Source: Lentisphaerota bacterium (GTDB lineage Bacteria; Verrucomicrobiota; Lentisphaeria; Oligosphaerales; JABHEG01). From it: a stretch of DNA of 58,926 nucleotides. The notes beneath the pieces were generated by a model. The model did not search any database and was not told the DNA's origin. It saw only the letters and a list, made by a program, of their open reading frames with translations. A program made the translations under genes and the position numbers. Below are positions 17,443 through 25,697 of this stretch, piece by piece (position 1 is the stretch's first letter; each line of letters starts with the position of its first letter). The stretch lies in NCBI GenBank assembly GCA_018676675.1, contig JABHEG010000239.1:1-58926 (forward strand). Reading direction: 5' to 3'.

Positions 17443-18423
17443 ATGAATCAGAGGTACAACGCGATGGCGACGGCACTGCTGGCATCGCTCGTGGCGTTCG
17501 CTGCGAACGGTGTCCAGGCGGACGAGGCCCTCAGCGACGTGGAGTTGCCGGCTTCCGGCTATCAGGCTGGGAAGTCGTACTTTGGTGCGAACAGATGCAT
17601 CGAGTACATCGCTGGTGACGGGCCGTTGATTGTTGTCGCGCCCCATGGCGGCCATGTTGTCCCGGAAGGGATCCCGATGCGTGTCCCCCGTCCAAGGGGA
17701 GATGCCAACAGTCAGGAGTATGCCCGTGGTCTGGCTCGGGAGTTTCTCGCCCTCACAGGCAAGCATGCCCATGTGATTGTCAACCACATCCCGAAGCAGT
17801 ACTTCAGCGGCACCGATGACCGAGAGACGGCCTCCCGGGGCTATCCCCGTTTGATGGCCTGCTGGGACAGTTTCCACGGCTATATCGAGGCGGCTAAAGC
17901 AAAGGCCATCGGGGACTGGGGAGCGGGACACTACCTGGAGTGTCACACAAGAGGCGGGGGCAGGAAGATTGATGTCGGGCTTGGCTGGACCGGGAAAGTG
18001 CTTGACGCTTCCCTTGAGAAGGGCGCCTGGTATCTCAAGAGCAGAAGGAACACCCTGAGAAACCTGGTCAACAGACCGGGAGTGGATTTGCTGGAAGCCG
18101 TTCGGGGGGGAACGAGCTTGGGCGGACTGCTTGAGGGCCATGGGTACACGGCTATACCCTCCCCCAAGCACCCCAGCCCGGGAGAGATGCCCTATTTCCT
18201 CAGTGGCAAGAACTGCTGGAAGCACGGCTTCAACGAATCTCGTGGCGCCATCGACGCCACTCACCTCGAAGTACATTGGAGCTACATCAAGCCCGACGTC
18301 AGACCTGAGTTCGAGAAAGCCCTCGCCGACAGCGTGGTCACGTTTCTTGAGACTCACTATGGCTTCAAGCTGAGGTCAAGGCTCCCGCAGCCGAGGGACG
18401 CCGGATCTCCGGGCGACCACTGA
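17443..18423 (+). CDS. Secreted N-formylglutamate amidohydrolase-like protein
   Basis: I take the ATG at 17443, which yields MNQRYNAMATALLASLVAFAANGVQA as signal peptide. A GTG at 17395 and an ATG at 17464 (AGAGG 9 bases upstream) are alternatives. The mature part shows VVAPHGGHVVP (residues ~65-75), a possible metal site LECHTRGGGRKIDVG near 165, and a C-terminal LEVHWSYIKPDVRPEFEKALADSVVTFLE. These three elements resemble N-formylglutamate amidohydrolases, which are zinc enzymes cutting an N-acyl amide. The enzyme would act outside the cytoplasm, which is unusual for that family. It sits between the LamG/FG-GAP gene and a C26-type hydrolase. The family call is moderate. Confidence 0.55.
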   Translation: MNQRYNAMATALLASLVAFAANGVQADEALSDVELPASGYQAGKSYFGANRCIEYIAGDGPLIVVAPHGGHVVPEGIPMRVPRPRGDANSQEYARGLAREFLALTGKHAHVIVNHIPKQYFSGTDDRETASRGYPRLMACWDSFHGYIEAAKAKAIGDWGAGHYLECHTRGGGRKIDVGLGWTGKVLDASLEKGAWYLKSRRNTLRNLVNRPGVDLLEAVRGGTSLGGLLEGHGYTAIPSPKHPSPGEMPYFLSGKNCWKHGFNESRGAIDATHLEVHWSYIKPDVRPEFEKALADSVVTFLETHYGFKLRSRLPQPRDAGSPGDH

Positions 18424-18486
18424 TTGGGCTGGTTGAGCAACGGTGCTTCCGTAGAGAGCGGACGCGATTGAAGGAGGATCAGCGGC

Positions 18487-19281
18487 ATGTCAACTGTTCG
18501 GCCAGTGATCGGGATCTGCGGGGGAGAGTCCCCGGCGAAAAAGAGGAATGACGGGAAAGTTGTTCTGAACAGAACATACGTGGACGCGGTTGAGAAAGGC
18601 GGGGGGATCCCGCTGGTTCTCCCCACCACCAACTCGCCCGAGCACGCGCTCGACATGGTGAGGCGCACTGACGGCCTCCTGCTTCCGGGTGGCCCGGATA
18701 TCTCCCCCTCGCGCTACGGGAGGCGGAAGCACCCTTCTCACAAGCCGCTGCCCCAGCGGCACGAGGAGTTTGTTTTCAGAGTCCTCGCAGCCGCCGAGGA
18801 AGACCCCCGTGGCATCCCAATTCTTGGGATCTGCCTGGGGGCCCAGGTCATGAACGTCCACCGAGGCGGAACGCTCGTGCAAGATGTCCCGACGCAATGG
18901 CCGGGAGCAGTCGAACACAGACGCCTGCCGGACTCGAAGCGGACGCTCCATGCCGTGTCGGTGGAATCGGACACGCTGCTGTCCTCGATCGTCGGAGCCG
19001 GGACACTCGAAACGAACAGCTCTCATCATCAGGCCATCGAGCATCCCGGGCGGGGCCTCATGGTGTCTGCCCGGGCGCGGGACGGTGTGGTTGAGGCTGT
19101 CGAAGACCCCGCTTGCCCGTTCTTTCTTGCCCTGCAGTGGCATCCTGAGACGATCATCTTGCGCAAGAAACAACTGGCACTTCTCCAGGCTTTCATCCGG
19201 GCCGCGAGTGAAGTCGAGCCGGCTGTCAGTGGCGTTCGCGCGTCTGCACCTCCAGGTTCGCGTGACCTGTCGGCGCCGTGA
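18487..19281 (+). CDS. Class I glutamine-amidotransferase-like hydrolase (peptidase C26, PuuD-like)
   Basis: An AAGGAGG sequence lies about 10 bases before the ATG. The 264-residue cytoplasmic protein shows all C26 marks: LLLPGGPDISPSRYG near residue 60, nucleophile C116 in GICLGAQ, and H219/E221 in QWHPE. Known relatives hydrolyse gamma-glutamyl amides such as gamma-glutamyl-GABA or folyl-polyglutamate. It is the last gene of a three-gene operon, after an N-formylglutamate amidohydrolase-like gene, so the pair may process acyl- or amido-glutamates. About 20 C-terminal residues (from VEPAVSG on) extend beyond the family fold and are encoded in DNA shared with the convergent gene. Confidence 0.85.
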   Translation: MSTVRPVIGICGGESPAKKRNDGKVVLNRTYVDAVEKGGGIPLVLPTTNSPEHALDMVRRTDGLLLPGGPDISPSRYGRRKHPSHKPLPQRHEEFVFRVLAAAEEDPRGIPILGICLGAQVMNVHRGGTLVQDVPTQWPGAVEHRRLPDSKRTLHAVSVESDTLLSSIVGAGTLETNSSHHQAIEHPGRGLMVSARARDGVVEAVEDPACPFFLALQWHPETIILRKKQLALLQAFIRAASEVEPAVSGVRASAPPGSRDLSAP

Positions 19282-20914
19282 ATACGACCTCACTGTTTCG
19301 GAACGTGAACCGCAACTCATCCGGCGCGCCCAGATACGCTGAGAGCTCGCTCTGGAGTACCGGGTCGTCTGCCCGTTCAAACAGGATCCACTTCCCTTGG
19401 CCATCGGCCACGACCGATGTGCCGCCGGTGTAGTCGGCTGTGATTACTTTCGGGGCCAGGCGTGGCACGGTGGCCACGGTTCCCCCCGCCTGCGCGAAGG
19501 CTTGCACTGCGGCAAGCGTCGCAGGGGGGATGTGAACTCCCAGGAGAAAGACCAGACGGACACCTTCGTAGAGGGTCGGCTTGTCGGCAAGGTGGTCATA
19601 GACGGCGACGCTGTTGGCCGGGAAGAAGAGCCGATACGGTATGCTGAAACCACCAGCGTGCCAGGTTAATCCCGTACCGGGCAACGTGCCGTGGCAGATA
19701 ACGCGCCAGATCCGCTGCCACGCGCGCGTGACATCGTTGGGAGTCAGATTGCCTGCACCGTACAGATTCTGACGGATGTGATGCCGCTTGACCTGCCCCC
19801 AGTCGCTGTCGGGGAAGCGCACGATGACGATCTCCGGCCGGAAGTCCTGAGCCAGGACTGTGCGCGCATGCCTGGGCATGTACTCGTGCGTGAAGTCCCG
19901 GGCGATGCGTCCCCACTCGGTCAGCTCAGCCTGGCCGCCAACACTTCTGTAGAGGCTGTCCTTGTAGTTGATGTTTTCGATGTAGGCCGAATGTGCGCCG
20001 GTCCAGTAGCTGAACAGCAGGGCTGAACGCAGCTCTTCCGGCGTGTGATACGGCCACTCGGCGCGGCTGCCCCGGGGGGCGCGTGGCCCCCATAGGTCCA
20101 GGCACGGCACATAGGGCACGCCGTACTGTCGACAGGCACCCAGCGTCACGGCTGCGACCACAGGCAATACGGATTCCTTGAGGAGTTTGGGGTAGGGCGC
20201 CACACCGGCGCGCGCGAAGAGCGGGAATAGGGTCGGAAAGACGTGTTCGGAGCATATCAGCGGTTGGTCTAATCCGGACGACGACGCGGCTGCGAACTCA
20301 AAGAGCTTCGTACGCAACACGATCAGGTTGTTCAGATTGCCGGAATAGGCTTCTTCCAGTGTCGTTCCCTCGGCATCGAAGAAGTGGGGACGGAAGTTCT
20401 CGTGCGCACCAACGCCACCCGTTATGTCCACGCCGTTAGTGATCCAGTGCTCGGCTTCATCGTAGCAGACGCCGCGGAAATGGGGGGACTCGAGACACTT
20501 CGCCAACCAATCGGCTTCGGGCTGGAAAAAGAAACCCGGTCGGCGGAACTCCGGATGTTCCCCACGGGGGCGCACTGTGTTCTCCAGGTTGACCACATAG
20601 CCGTGCCCGGTCTTGGCAGCCCAACGGTTCATGCCGGCAATGTGATCCATCCCCGACTTCGTGCCGGGCCCGGAGGAGCGGTAGATGTGGGTCATCAGGA
20701 AGTCAAAACCCATCTGCTCGAATGCGTCGGCCATCGCCGGATCGGTGAATATGGCGGTCTTGCTGCCCGCGGCGTCCACGCCCAGCGGCATGGTCATGGT
20801 TACGGCAGATTCATGGTCATGTTTCACGGCGCTTCCCCGTTGGGGCGGTGCGGCCTGTCCCGGCAGGGCTCCGAGCAGTACGAACGCACACGTCTGTCTG
20901 ACGATGGTGTTCAC
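19226..20914 (-). CDS. Secreted protein of unknown function with barrel-like and Rossmann-like regions
   Basis: The GTG start at 20914 overlaps the stop of the upstream LVIVD gene as GTGA, so translation is probably coupled. The 562 residues begin with a signal peptide (cut near GQA-APP). Residues ~50-330 contain barrel-like strands (GFDFLMTHIYRSS, GVCYDEAEHWITNG, YVPCLDLWGP). YDEAEHW near 150 offers acidic residues as in glycosidases. A later segment (LYEGVRLVFLLGVHIPPATLAAVQAFAQAGGTV) resembles the GATase-like trimerisation domain of large beta-galactosidases. I cannot name a family. The last 56 bases overlap the end of the convergent C26 gene. Confidence 0.6.
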   Translation of the reverse strand: MNTIVRQTCAFVLLGALPGQAAPPQRGSAVKHDHESAVTMTMPLGVDAAGSKTAIFTDPAMADAFEQMGFDFLMTHIYRSSGPGTKSGMDHIAGMNRWAAKTGHGYVVNLENTVRPRGEHPEFRRPGFFFQPEADWLAKCLESPHFRGVCYDEAEHWITNGVDITGGVGAHENFRPHFFDAEGTTLEEAYSGNLNNLIVLRTKLFEFAAASSSGLDQPLICSEHVFPTLFPLFARAGVAPYPKLLKESVLPVVAAVTLGACRQYGVPYVPCLDLWGPRAPRGSRAEWPYHTPEELRSALLFSYWTGAHSAYIENINYKDSLYRSVGGQAELTEWGRIARDFTHEYMPRHARTVLAQDFRPEIVIVRFPDSDWGQVKRHHIRQNLYGAGNLTPNDVTRAWQRIWRVICHGTLPGTGLTWHAGGFSIPYRLFFPANSVAVYDHLADKPTLYEGVRLVFLLGVHIPPATLAAVQAFAQAGGTVATVPRLAPKVITADYTGGTSVVADGQGKWILFERADDPVLQSELSAYLGAPDELRFTFRNSEVVFTAPTGHANLEVQTRERH

Positions 20915-23010
20915 TTCGCTTCCGAACCCTCCTTCGTTTCCTTCAACACGAGCAACCCCTGGTATCCTGCGGGGATGACAGGGGCGCCGTTGTGCTCGAC
21001 GACCAGGCAGGGGTTGCCTTCCAGGGCGAGTTCCTCAATCAGCCTGGGCTCTCTGATGCTTGAGATGTCGACGATGCTGACTCGTCCCCAGAATCGGTCG
21101 GCCACGTAGAGTGTGTTGCCGTAGATGCTGGGTTTCCCGCTCAGCTTGCGTCCCTTGATGCCGTACCGCGGGAGTTCCTCAAGCGACCGGCGTTCCTGGC
21201 GGTTGACAACCACATAGGCCCTGCGGTTGGTGGTTACCAGCGCGTCCTTACCGTTGGGCAGGACAGCCATGCCATTGTTCGCGCCAGCTCGGACGCAGAA
21301 GTTGTCGCCTGAATAGACCGGTGTGTTTTCGCTGTAGAGATCGTACCAATAGAACCCTGTCACGTGCCAGAAGCAGCAGGCGTACCGATCCTCAAGGAGT
21401 CCCTCCGCAATCTGGTAGCCATAGAGGAGACCGTGGCGGACGTCTTTGAGGACCTTCTTTGGAGTGGCCGGATCCGTCACGTCGATGATGTAGAACGAGG
21501 ACTGGCCGACGTCCAGAAGTGCGTAGTTGCCGCGCGGCGGCACGACCACCTGCTTGATGGACTGCCCACGTACGCGGAAACGGCCCGCCGCTGCGAGCGT
21601 GCCGTCCTGCTCGCGCTTCCAGATGGAAAGGCCACCTTTGCTCTCTGCTACGTACACATGATCGCCCTGGACTTTGACATCCACGGCAAAGCCTTCGGTT
21701 GGGTATTCCGCCAGCTTGCTGATCGAAGGCCACAGTTGCACGGCGTGGAGCCCGGCGGAACCGCAGGCAACCAGTGCCACGTCGTTTGCGAATGCCACTG
21801 CCCAGACCTGGCCATCAGGCTTGTAGACGTGGAACCTGTCGTTCTGCGCTGGCGTGAAAGGGGGGATCACCGGGGGCGTGTCGGGTTCAGATTTGGCAGG
21901 CTCGGCCATCGGTGCATCGATGACGTGCAAGTCGGTCCATGCTCCGGCTGCGTAGACCACGCCCTTGCCGATGGCGAATCCGGCCACGGGGCTGGAGGCC
22001 TTGCGGCTCTTTACGTGGGCCAGCTGCCGGTGTCCGACAAACGACGGCCTCTCGATGTCGGAGATGTCAACCACGAACGCGCCATTGTATGTGTCTGCGA
22101 GATACGCGTAGTTGCCGGAGACGGCCACATCCCACATGTCCATGCCGATTCGGTAGTAACGCGGCGCCTTGATGCGTGAGACGAACGCGGGCTCTTCCGG
22201 TTGCGTTATGTCGAAGATCTCGAGACCATGGCCGTTGCCAAAGCCCGGGTCACTCTCGTCGCGCTTCCTCATCGACCGTGAGTGATGGCCGGTCGCCACG
22301 AAGCAGTGCGAGCCCCGAACGCACAGGCCATCGCCGTACCCGTCGAGTGGTGTTTTGGAGATGATCTGGGGCGCCCGGGGGTTCTTTGCATCGCAGATGA
22401 CGAGTTCCTTCGAGCCCCAAACGCCGACGTAGAGGATGCCATCACGCGCCACGCACGATTGCGCTTCTCCCGTCCGGATCGTGCTGAGATGAAGCGGCTT
22501 CCCTGGATCGGAGACATCGACCAGCTCGACGCCGTACGTCCGGCAGGCCACGAAGGCCACCTTGCCGGAGATCGCGATGCCCGTGGCCAACTCGATGGCG
22601 TTGTAGTGACTGAGCAATCGCGGTTTGGCCGAATTGCTCACATCGACTATGAACACACCGTCTTCACGGGCGGTGATGTAAGCAACGTCGTTTTGGACCT
22701 CGATCTGGCGGGTGTGCCCCAGGTTGGTCAGGGTGCCAAGCAGCTCCGGTGAGTGCGACTGGGTGATATCAAGCACGTGCAGCTTGCCGCTGCCGATGAC
22801 GTAGAGCCGATCACGAACCGCAGCCACATCCATGCACCTGCCCACACCCAGATCTTTGACAATCTCCATTGTTCGTCCGAACTGCTGTTCAGGATGGCCG
22901 ATGGTTGTTGCTGTATCTTGGGCACGGCAGTCTGTCATGAAAGGGCCTCCAGGCAGGACGGCAAACAGGAACACGCAGAGCAGACGACATGGCTGGTCAG
23001 ACAATTTCAC
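20911..23010 (-). CDS. Secreted LVIVD-repeat beta-propeller protein
   Basis: This 699-residue protein has a GTG start and a signal peptide (MKLSDQPCRLLCVFLFAVLPG). It contains many repeats of about 42 residues of the form 'VAYITAREDGVFIVDVSNSAKPRLLSHY', the LVIVD pattern. Examples are LHVLDITQSHSPELLG, VELVDVSDPGKPLHL, LEIFDITQPEEPAF and AFVVDISDIERPSFVG. These build beta-propellers, usually surface or periplasmic binding proteins. The second half (from ~390) continues the repeats with weaker spacing, so two propellers are likely. It is co-transcribed with the next minus-strand gene through a 4-bp GTGA overlap. No catalytic motif is visible. Confidence 0.8.
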   Translation of the reverse strand: MKLSDQPCRLLCVFLFAVLPGGPFMTDCRAQDTATTIGHPEQQFGRTMEIVKDLGVGRCMDVAAVRDRLYVIGSGKLHVLDITQSHSPELLGTLTNLGHTRQIEVQNDVAYITAREDGVFIVDVSNSAKPRLLSHYNAIELATGIAISGKVAFVACRTYGVELVDVSDPGKPLHLSTIRTGEAQSCVARDGILYVGVWGSKELVICDAKNPRAPQIISKTPLDGYGDGLCVRGSHCFVATGHHSRSMRKRDESDPGFGNGHGLEIFDITQPEEPAFVSRIKAPRYYRIGMDMWDVAVSGNYAYLADTYNGAFVVDISDIERPSFVGHRQLAHVKSRKASSPVAGFAIGKGVVYAAGAWTDLHVIDAPMAEPAKSEPDTPPVIPPFTPAQNDRFHVYKPDGQVWAVAFANDVALVACGSAGLHAVQLWPSISKLAEYPTEGFAVDVKVQGDHVYVAESKGGLSIWKREQDGTLAAAGRFRVRGQSIKQVVVPPRGNYALLDVGQSSFYIIDVTDPATPKKVLKDVRHGLLYGYQIAEGLLEDRYACCFWHVTGFYWYDLYSENTPVYSGDNFCVRAGANNGMAVLPNGKDALVTTNRRAYVVVNRQERRSLEELPRYGIKGRKLSGKPSIYGNTLYVADRFWGRVSIVDISSIREPRLIEELALEGNPCLVVEHNGAPVIPAGYQGLLVLKETKEGSEAK

Positions 23011-23250
23011 GGTCTCACATCCCTGTTTGGCCGATCAGGCATGGCTCATGAACGTGATAGCCCGTGGCCACCTACGACGAGCCGTATGGTGTTCACACTT
23101 TAGTGTGTCTTCCCGTGCAGCGCATTACCAGGGCGCAGCGGCGTGTGATCCCTCGCCCCCGAGTTGCCGTTCTTTCTTCGCAATCTGACGTCATTCGGCA
23201 CTACAGTAGTCCTGTGCGGAACGCCCCCGGAACCGGTAAGGAGCAGAGCA

Positions 23251-23817
23251 TTGTTGAACGTGACCCTCATTGGTGACTCGATTAGTCGAGGCTACACGCC
23301 GGTCGTGACTGAGCTTCTCGCGGGAACGGCTGCAGTCACTCGCCCCGAGGCGGCCGGCGGCACCAGCGGCTACATACTGGCCATGCTGGAGGAGTGGTGC
23401 GTGAAGGCATCAGCTGATGTCATTCACCTCAACTGCGGCCTGCACGACATCGTGCGTCTCTATGGCCCCCACAAGAGCCGCATTCCCATCGCGGCCTACC
23501 GAGAGAACGTTCGGACCATCCTCGACACGCTGGTGGAGTTCACCGACGCCACAGTGGTCTGGGCGACAACGACACCGGTGAACGGACAGGCTTACCTGGC
23601 CCAGACAGGGTTGGTCTGCAAAGAGGACGATGTCGTGGCCTACAACCAGGTTGGTGTCGCAGTGGCTGCCCAACTGGGGGTGACGGTCAACGATCTGCAT
23701 GGAGCCGTAATGTCGGCTGGCCGTGACACACTGCTCCGGGACGATGGTGTTCATTACACCGAAGCAGGCTACAGGCGGTTGGGGCAGGCCGTGACCGAGG
23801 CCATCCGCAGCGTGTGA
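23251..23817 (+). CDS. SGNH/GDSL-type hydrolase
   Basis: I place the start at TTG 23251, seven bases after a strong TAAGGAG (TTG 23254 is also possible). Longer frames would start before this ribosome site. The 188-residue cytoplasmic protein opens directly with VTLIGDSISRG, holding the block I serine (GDS). It has HLNCGLHDI as block III-like Asn/Gly and DDGVHYTEAGYRRLG as the catalytic Asp-His pair. SGNH hydrolases de-esterify small acyl groups, for example acetyl groups from sugars. With so many glycosidases around, removal of acetyl groups from imported oligosaccharides is a reasonable guess. Confidence 0.82.
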   Translation: MLNVTLIGDSISRGYTPVVTELLAGTAAVTRPEAAGGTSGYILAMLEEWCVKASADVIHLNCGLHDIVRLYGPHKSRIPIAAYRENVRTILDTLVEFTDATVVWATTTPVNGQAYLAQTGLVCKEDDVVAYNQVGVAVAAQLGVTVNDLHGAVMSAGRDTLLRDDGVHYTEAGYRRLGQAVTEAIRSV

Positions 23818-23941
23818 GCTGCCAGGAGTCAGTCCTGCACCTTCCGCAGTCTCACATCGTCAGGAACCTGGCAGGATGGGGGCCATCATACATACCGACA
23901 GGATCCGTGACTTGTGGCTCATGACACGCCTTTCCAGGAAG

Positions 23942-25297
23942 TTACCCTTGTCGGCGGAAGTAGAATGCGTAGATGTGGAGGCCGGCAACAGTGAACAGGT
24001 AGTTTGTTTCGGCGGCGGGGATCTTCTTCAGATCGATGGTGTTCAGCATTTCCCAGGTCGGAGCGATATGGGCTGAGATCATTTCAGGATCCTCGCTCAT
24101 CAGTGCCATGTGGAACCCGCCCAGCGGGAACCGCACGTGCGCCAGCACCGCGAGGGACATCCCATCGAGCATCTCAAGACGGAATGTGTTCCAGGCTACG
24201 TCCGCTCCGTGGAGTTCTTTGTCTTCCCAGTTACAGACCCGGCGGAGCTTCTCCCACTGCTCTTCCGAGTGGAATCTGCGATACATGGGCCCCGGGAAGT
24301 CTCGCTTCAACTGGATGTCCGTGATGTACCGGAGCATGTCGCCGATGACCGCTTTGCGTTCGGGGGCTGACTCAAGGTGGTAGAGCGCGTTCAACCGGAA
24401 CGCCCCTTGATTCGCGTAGATGGGATGGCCGTTTATCTTCACGTGAGGGCCCGGGTGCAGTCGCTGCCAGCGGAGTCCCTCCTTCTCTCCCAGAAATGCC
24501 TCGTAGGTCTTCAGCCAGTGGTCACTGCCTGTTCCCCTATAGAGCGCGCACAATGAGGACAGCAGGATCGACGCATGCTGCGAGTTGTATCCCTTCCAGG
24601 AGAACCCCACGTGTGACTGGGTCACCCCATCAGCTTGTTTGATGGACCAGCCATGTTTCTCCAGGCGTCGTCCCACTTTCTCAAGCGACTCCCGAATCCA
24701 CTGCTTGTCCGCGGCCGTGGCCAGGGAGGAGTTGGCGTACCGAGCCAGGCTGATGATGTACGTCGTGTGCTGATCCATGGACGAGTCGTCGTAGTAGGCC
24801 GATATGTCATCCGGATGCGGACCTCGCGGGACTAAGCCTGTCAGCGCCGGTTTGCCCGGCTTCGGGTGTGTTTCCGGTAGAGCCCCGATCAGCCTGAGCG
24901 CCCCAAAGGTCTTTGCGATGTTCTCTTTCAGGAAGGGGTCTGGCCGGGCTTCATAGGCATCGAGCAACGCCACCAGCACGTGACCGCAGTGCAGGGCCGT
25001 GTCGGCGATGCGGGATCCGTAGCCCCATGGCTTGGGTTTCTCAGCCTTTACATCGGCCGGCGACGTCCATCGGTGTCTGGCAGACAGTCTTGCGCCGTAA
25101 AGGACCTGTGTTTCAGGATGCCGGAAGTCAGCGAAGTAGTTCCGGGCTAAGGAGAAGACGTGCGTCGTCAACTCACCCCCCGTGAACGGAAATGGACCGA
25201 CAGGGCGGTCGGGTTCCGCCGCGTTCCCAGACGGCGCACAGGCAAGTGCGGTGAGGGAGCCGAGAGCGACAAAGGCGATACCGGAGACGTTATTCAC
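23942..25297 (-). CDS. Secreted alpha-helical (toroid-like) protein of unknown function
   Basis: The GTG at 25297 has GGAG eight bases upstream and yields the signal peptide MNNVSGIAFVALGSLTALACAPSGNA. The longer frame to 25354 would bury it. The 451-residue protein is rich in helix pairs with aromatic and Gly turns (SAYYDDSSMDQHTTYIISLARYAN, YNSQHASILLSSLCALYRGTG, YANQGAFRLNALYHL), as in (alpha/alpha)6 barrels. I cannot assign a glycosidase or lyase family from motifs. It is divergent from the GH20b giant across a region holding a structured repeat unit, which may join their regulation. Confidence 0.6.
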   Translation of the reverse strand: MNNVSGIAFVALGSLTALACAPSGNAAEPDRPVGPFPFTGGELTTHVFSLARNYFADFRHPETQVLYGARLSARHRWTSPADVKAEKPKPWGYGSRIADTALHCGHVLVALLDAYEARPDPFLKENIAKTFGALRLIGALPETHPKPGKPALTGLVPRGPHPDDISAYYDDSSMDQHTTYIISLARYANSSLATAADKQWIRESLEKVGRRLEKHGWSIKQADGVTQSHVGFSWKGYNSQHASILLSSLCALYRGTGSDHWLKTYEAFLGEKEGLRWQRLHPGPHVKINGHPIYANQGAFRLNALYHLESAPERKAVIGDMLRYITDIQLKRDFPGPMYRRFHSEEQWEKLRRVCNWEDKELHGADVAWNTFRLEMLDGMSLAVLAHVRFPLGGFHMALMSEDPEMISAHIAPTWEMLNTIDLKKIPAAETNYLFTVAGLHIYAFYFRRQG

Positions 25298-25697
25298 AGG
25301 TCGGGCTCCGTGGTCTGTCAAGAAGGAGAACACCACGCGATTCATTCCGCGCAAGAGACTATCTTACGTTGCGGGCACACCCGCGTCAACGACGTCCGGG
25401 CCGCCTACGGGGCCGTGAGCACGTGGAAGCGTGAAGCCGTGAGAGCGTGAGAATGCGCTACCTTGAGGATGAGCCTGGCCTCTGGCGCGAAGTGCGCCAG
25501 TCATATCAGAGGGTGTAACTGCCCACGTTTCTTTGGAGGGCCGATGTCCTCAGCGGCCGTCCTCGGAGCCCGTGGTCTCTCTCCGACGCGGTCGTCGGGG
25601 ACGCCGACCCTCCAAAGGGCTCTTTGACGGCCCAGATCCAACGTCGCACAATGCTCTTTCCCTGCTCAGATCGGGTGAAGTTACAGACGAGAAGAAC
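25298..25697. other. 400-bp divergent intergenic region
   Basis: It contains a short degenerate GTGAAGCGTGA-type direct repeat around 25417-25455 and then structured unit D, which ends six bases before the next start codon. I see no gene here. Confidence 0.6.
25468..25691 (+). repeat. Structured repeat unit D (long-palindrome core)
   Basis: The borders match the array at 4974-5546: GATGAGCCTGGCC at 25468, CATATCAGAGGGTGTAACT at 25502-25520 and GGTGAAGTTACAGACGAG at 25674-25691. The core is a different palindrome, CTTTGGAGGG at 25531-25540 with CCCTCCAAAG at 25608-25617. A small hairpin TGGCGC/GCGCCA lies at 25482-25499. TGTAACT and AGTTACA near the ends are themselves complementary. The unit ends immediately upstream of the giant gene at 25698. 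Confidence 0.8.
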
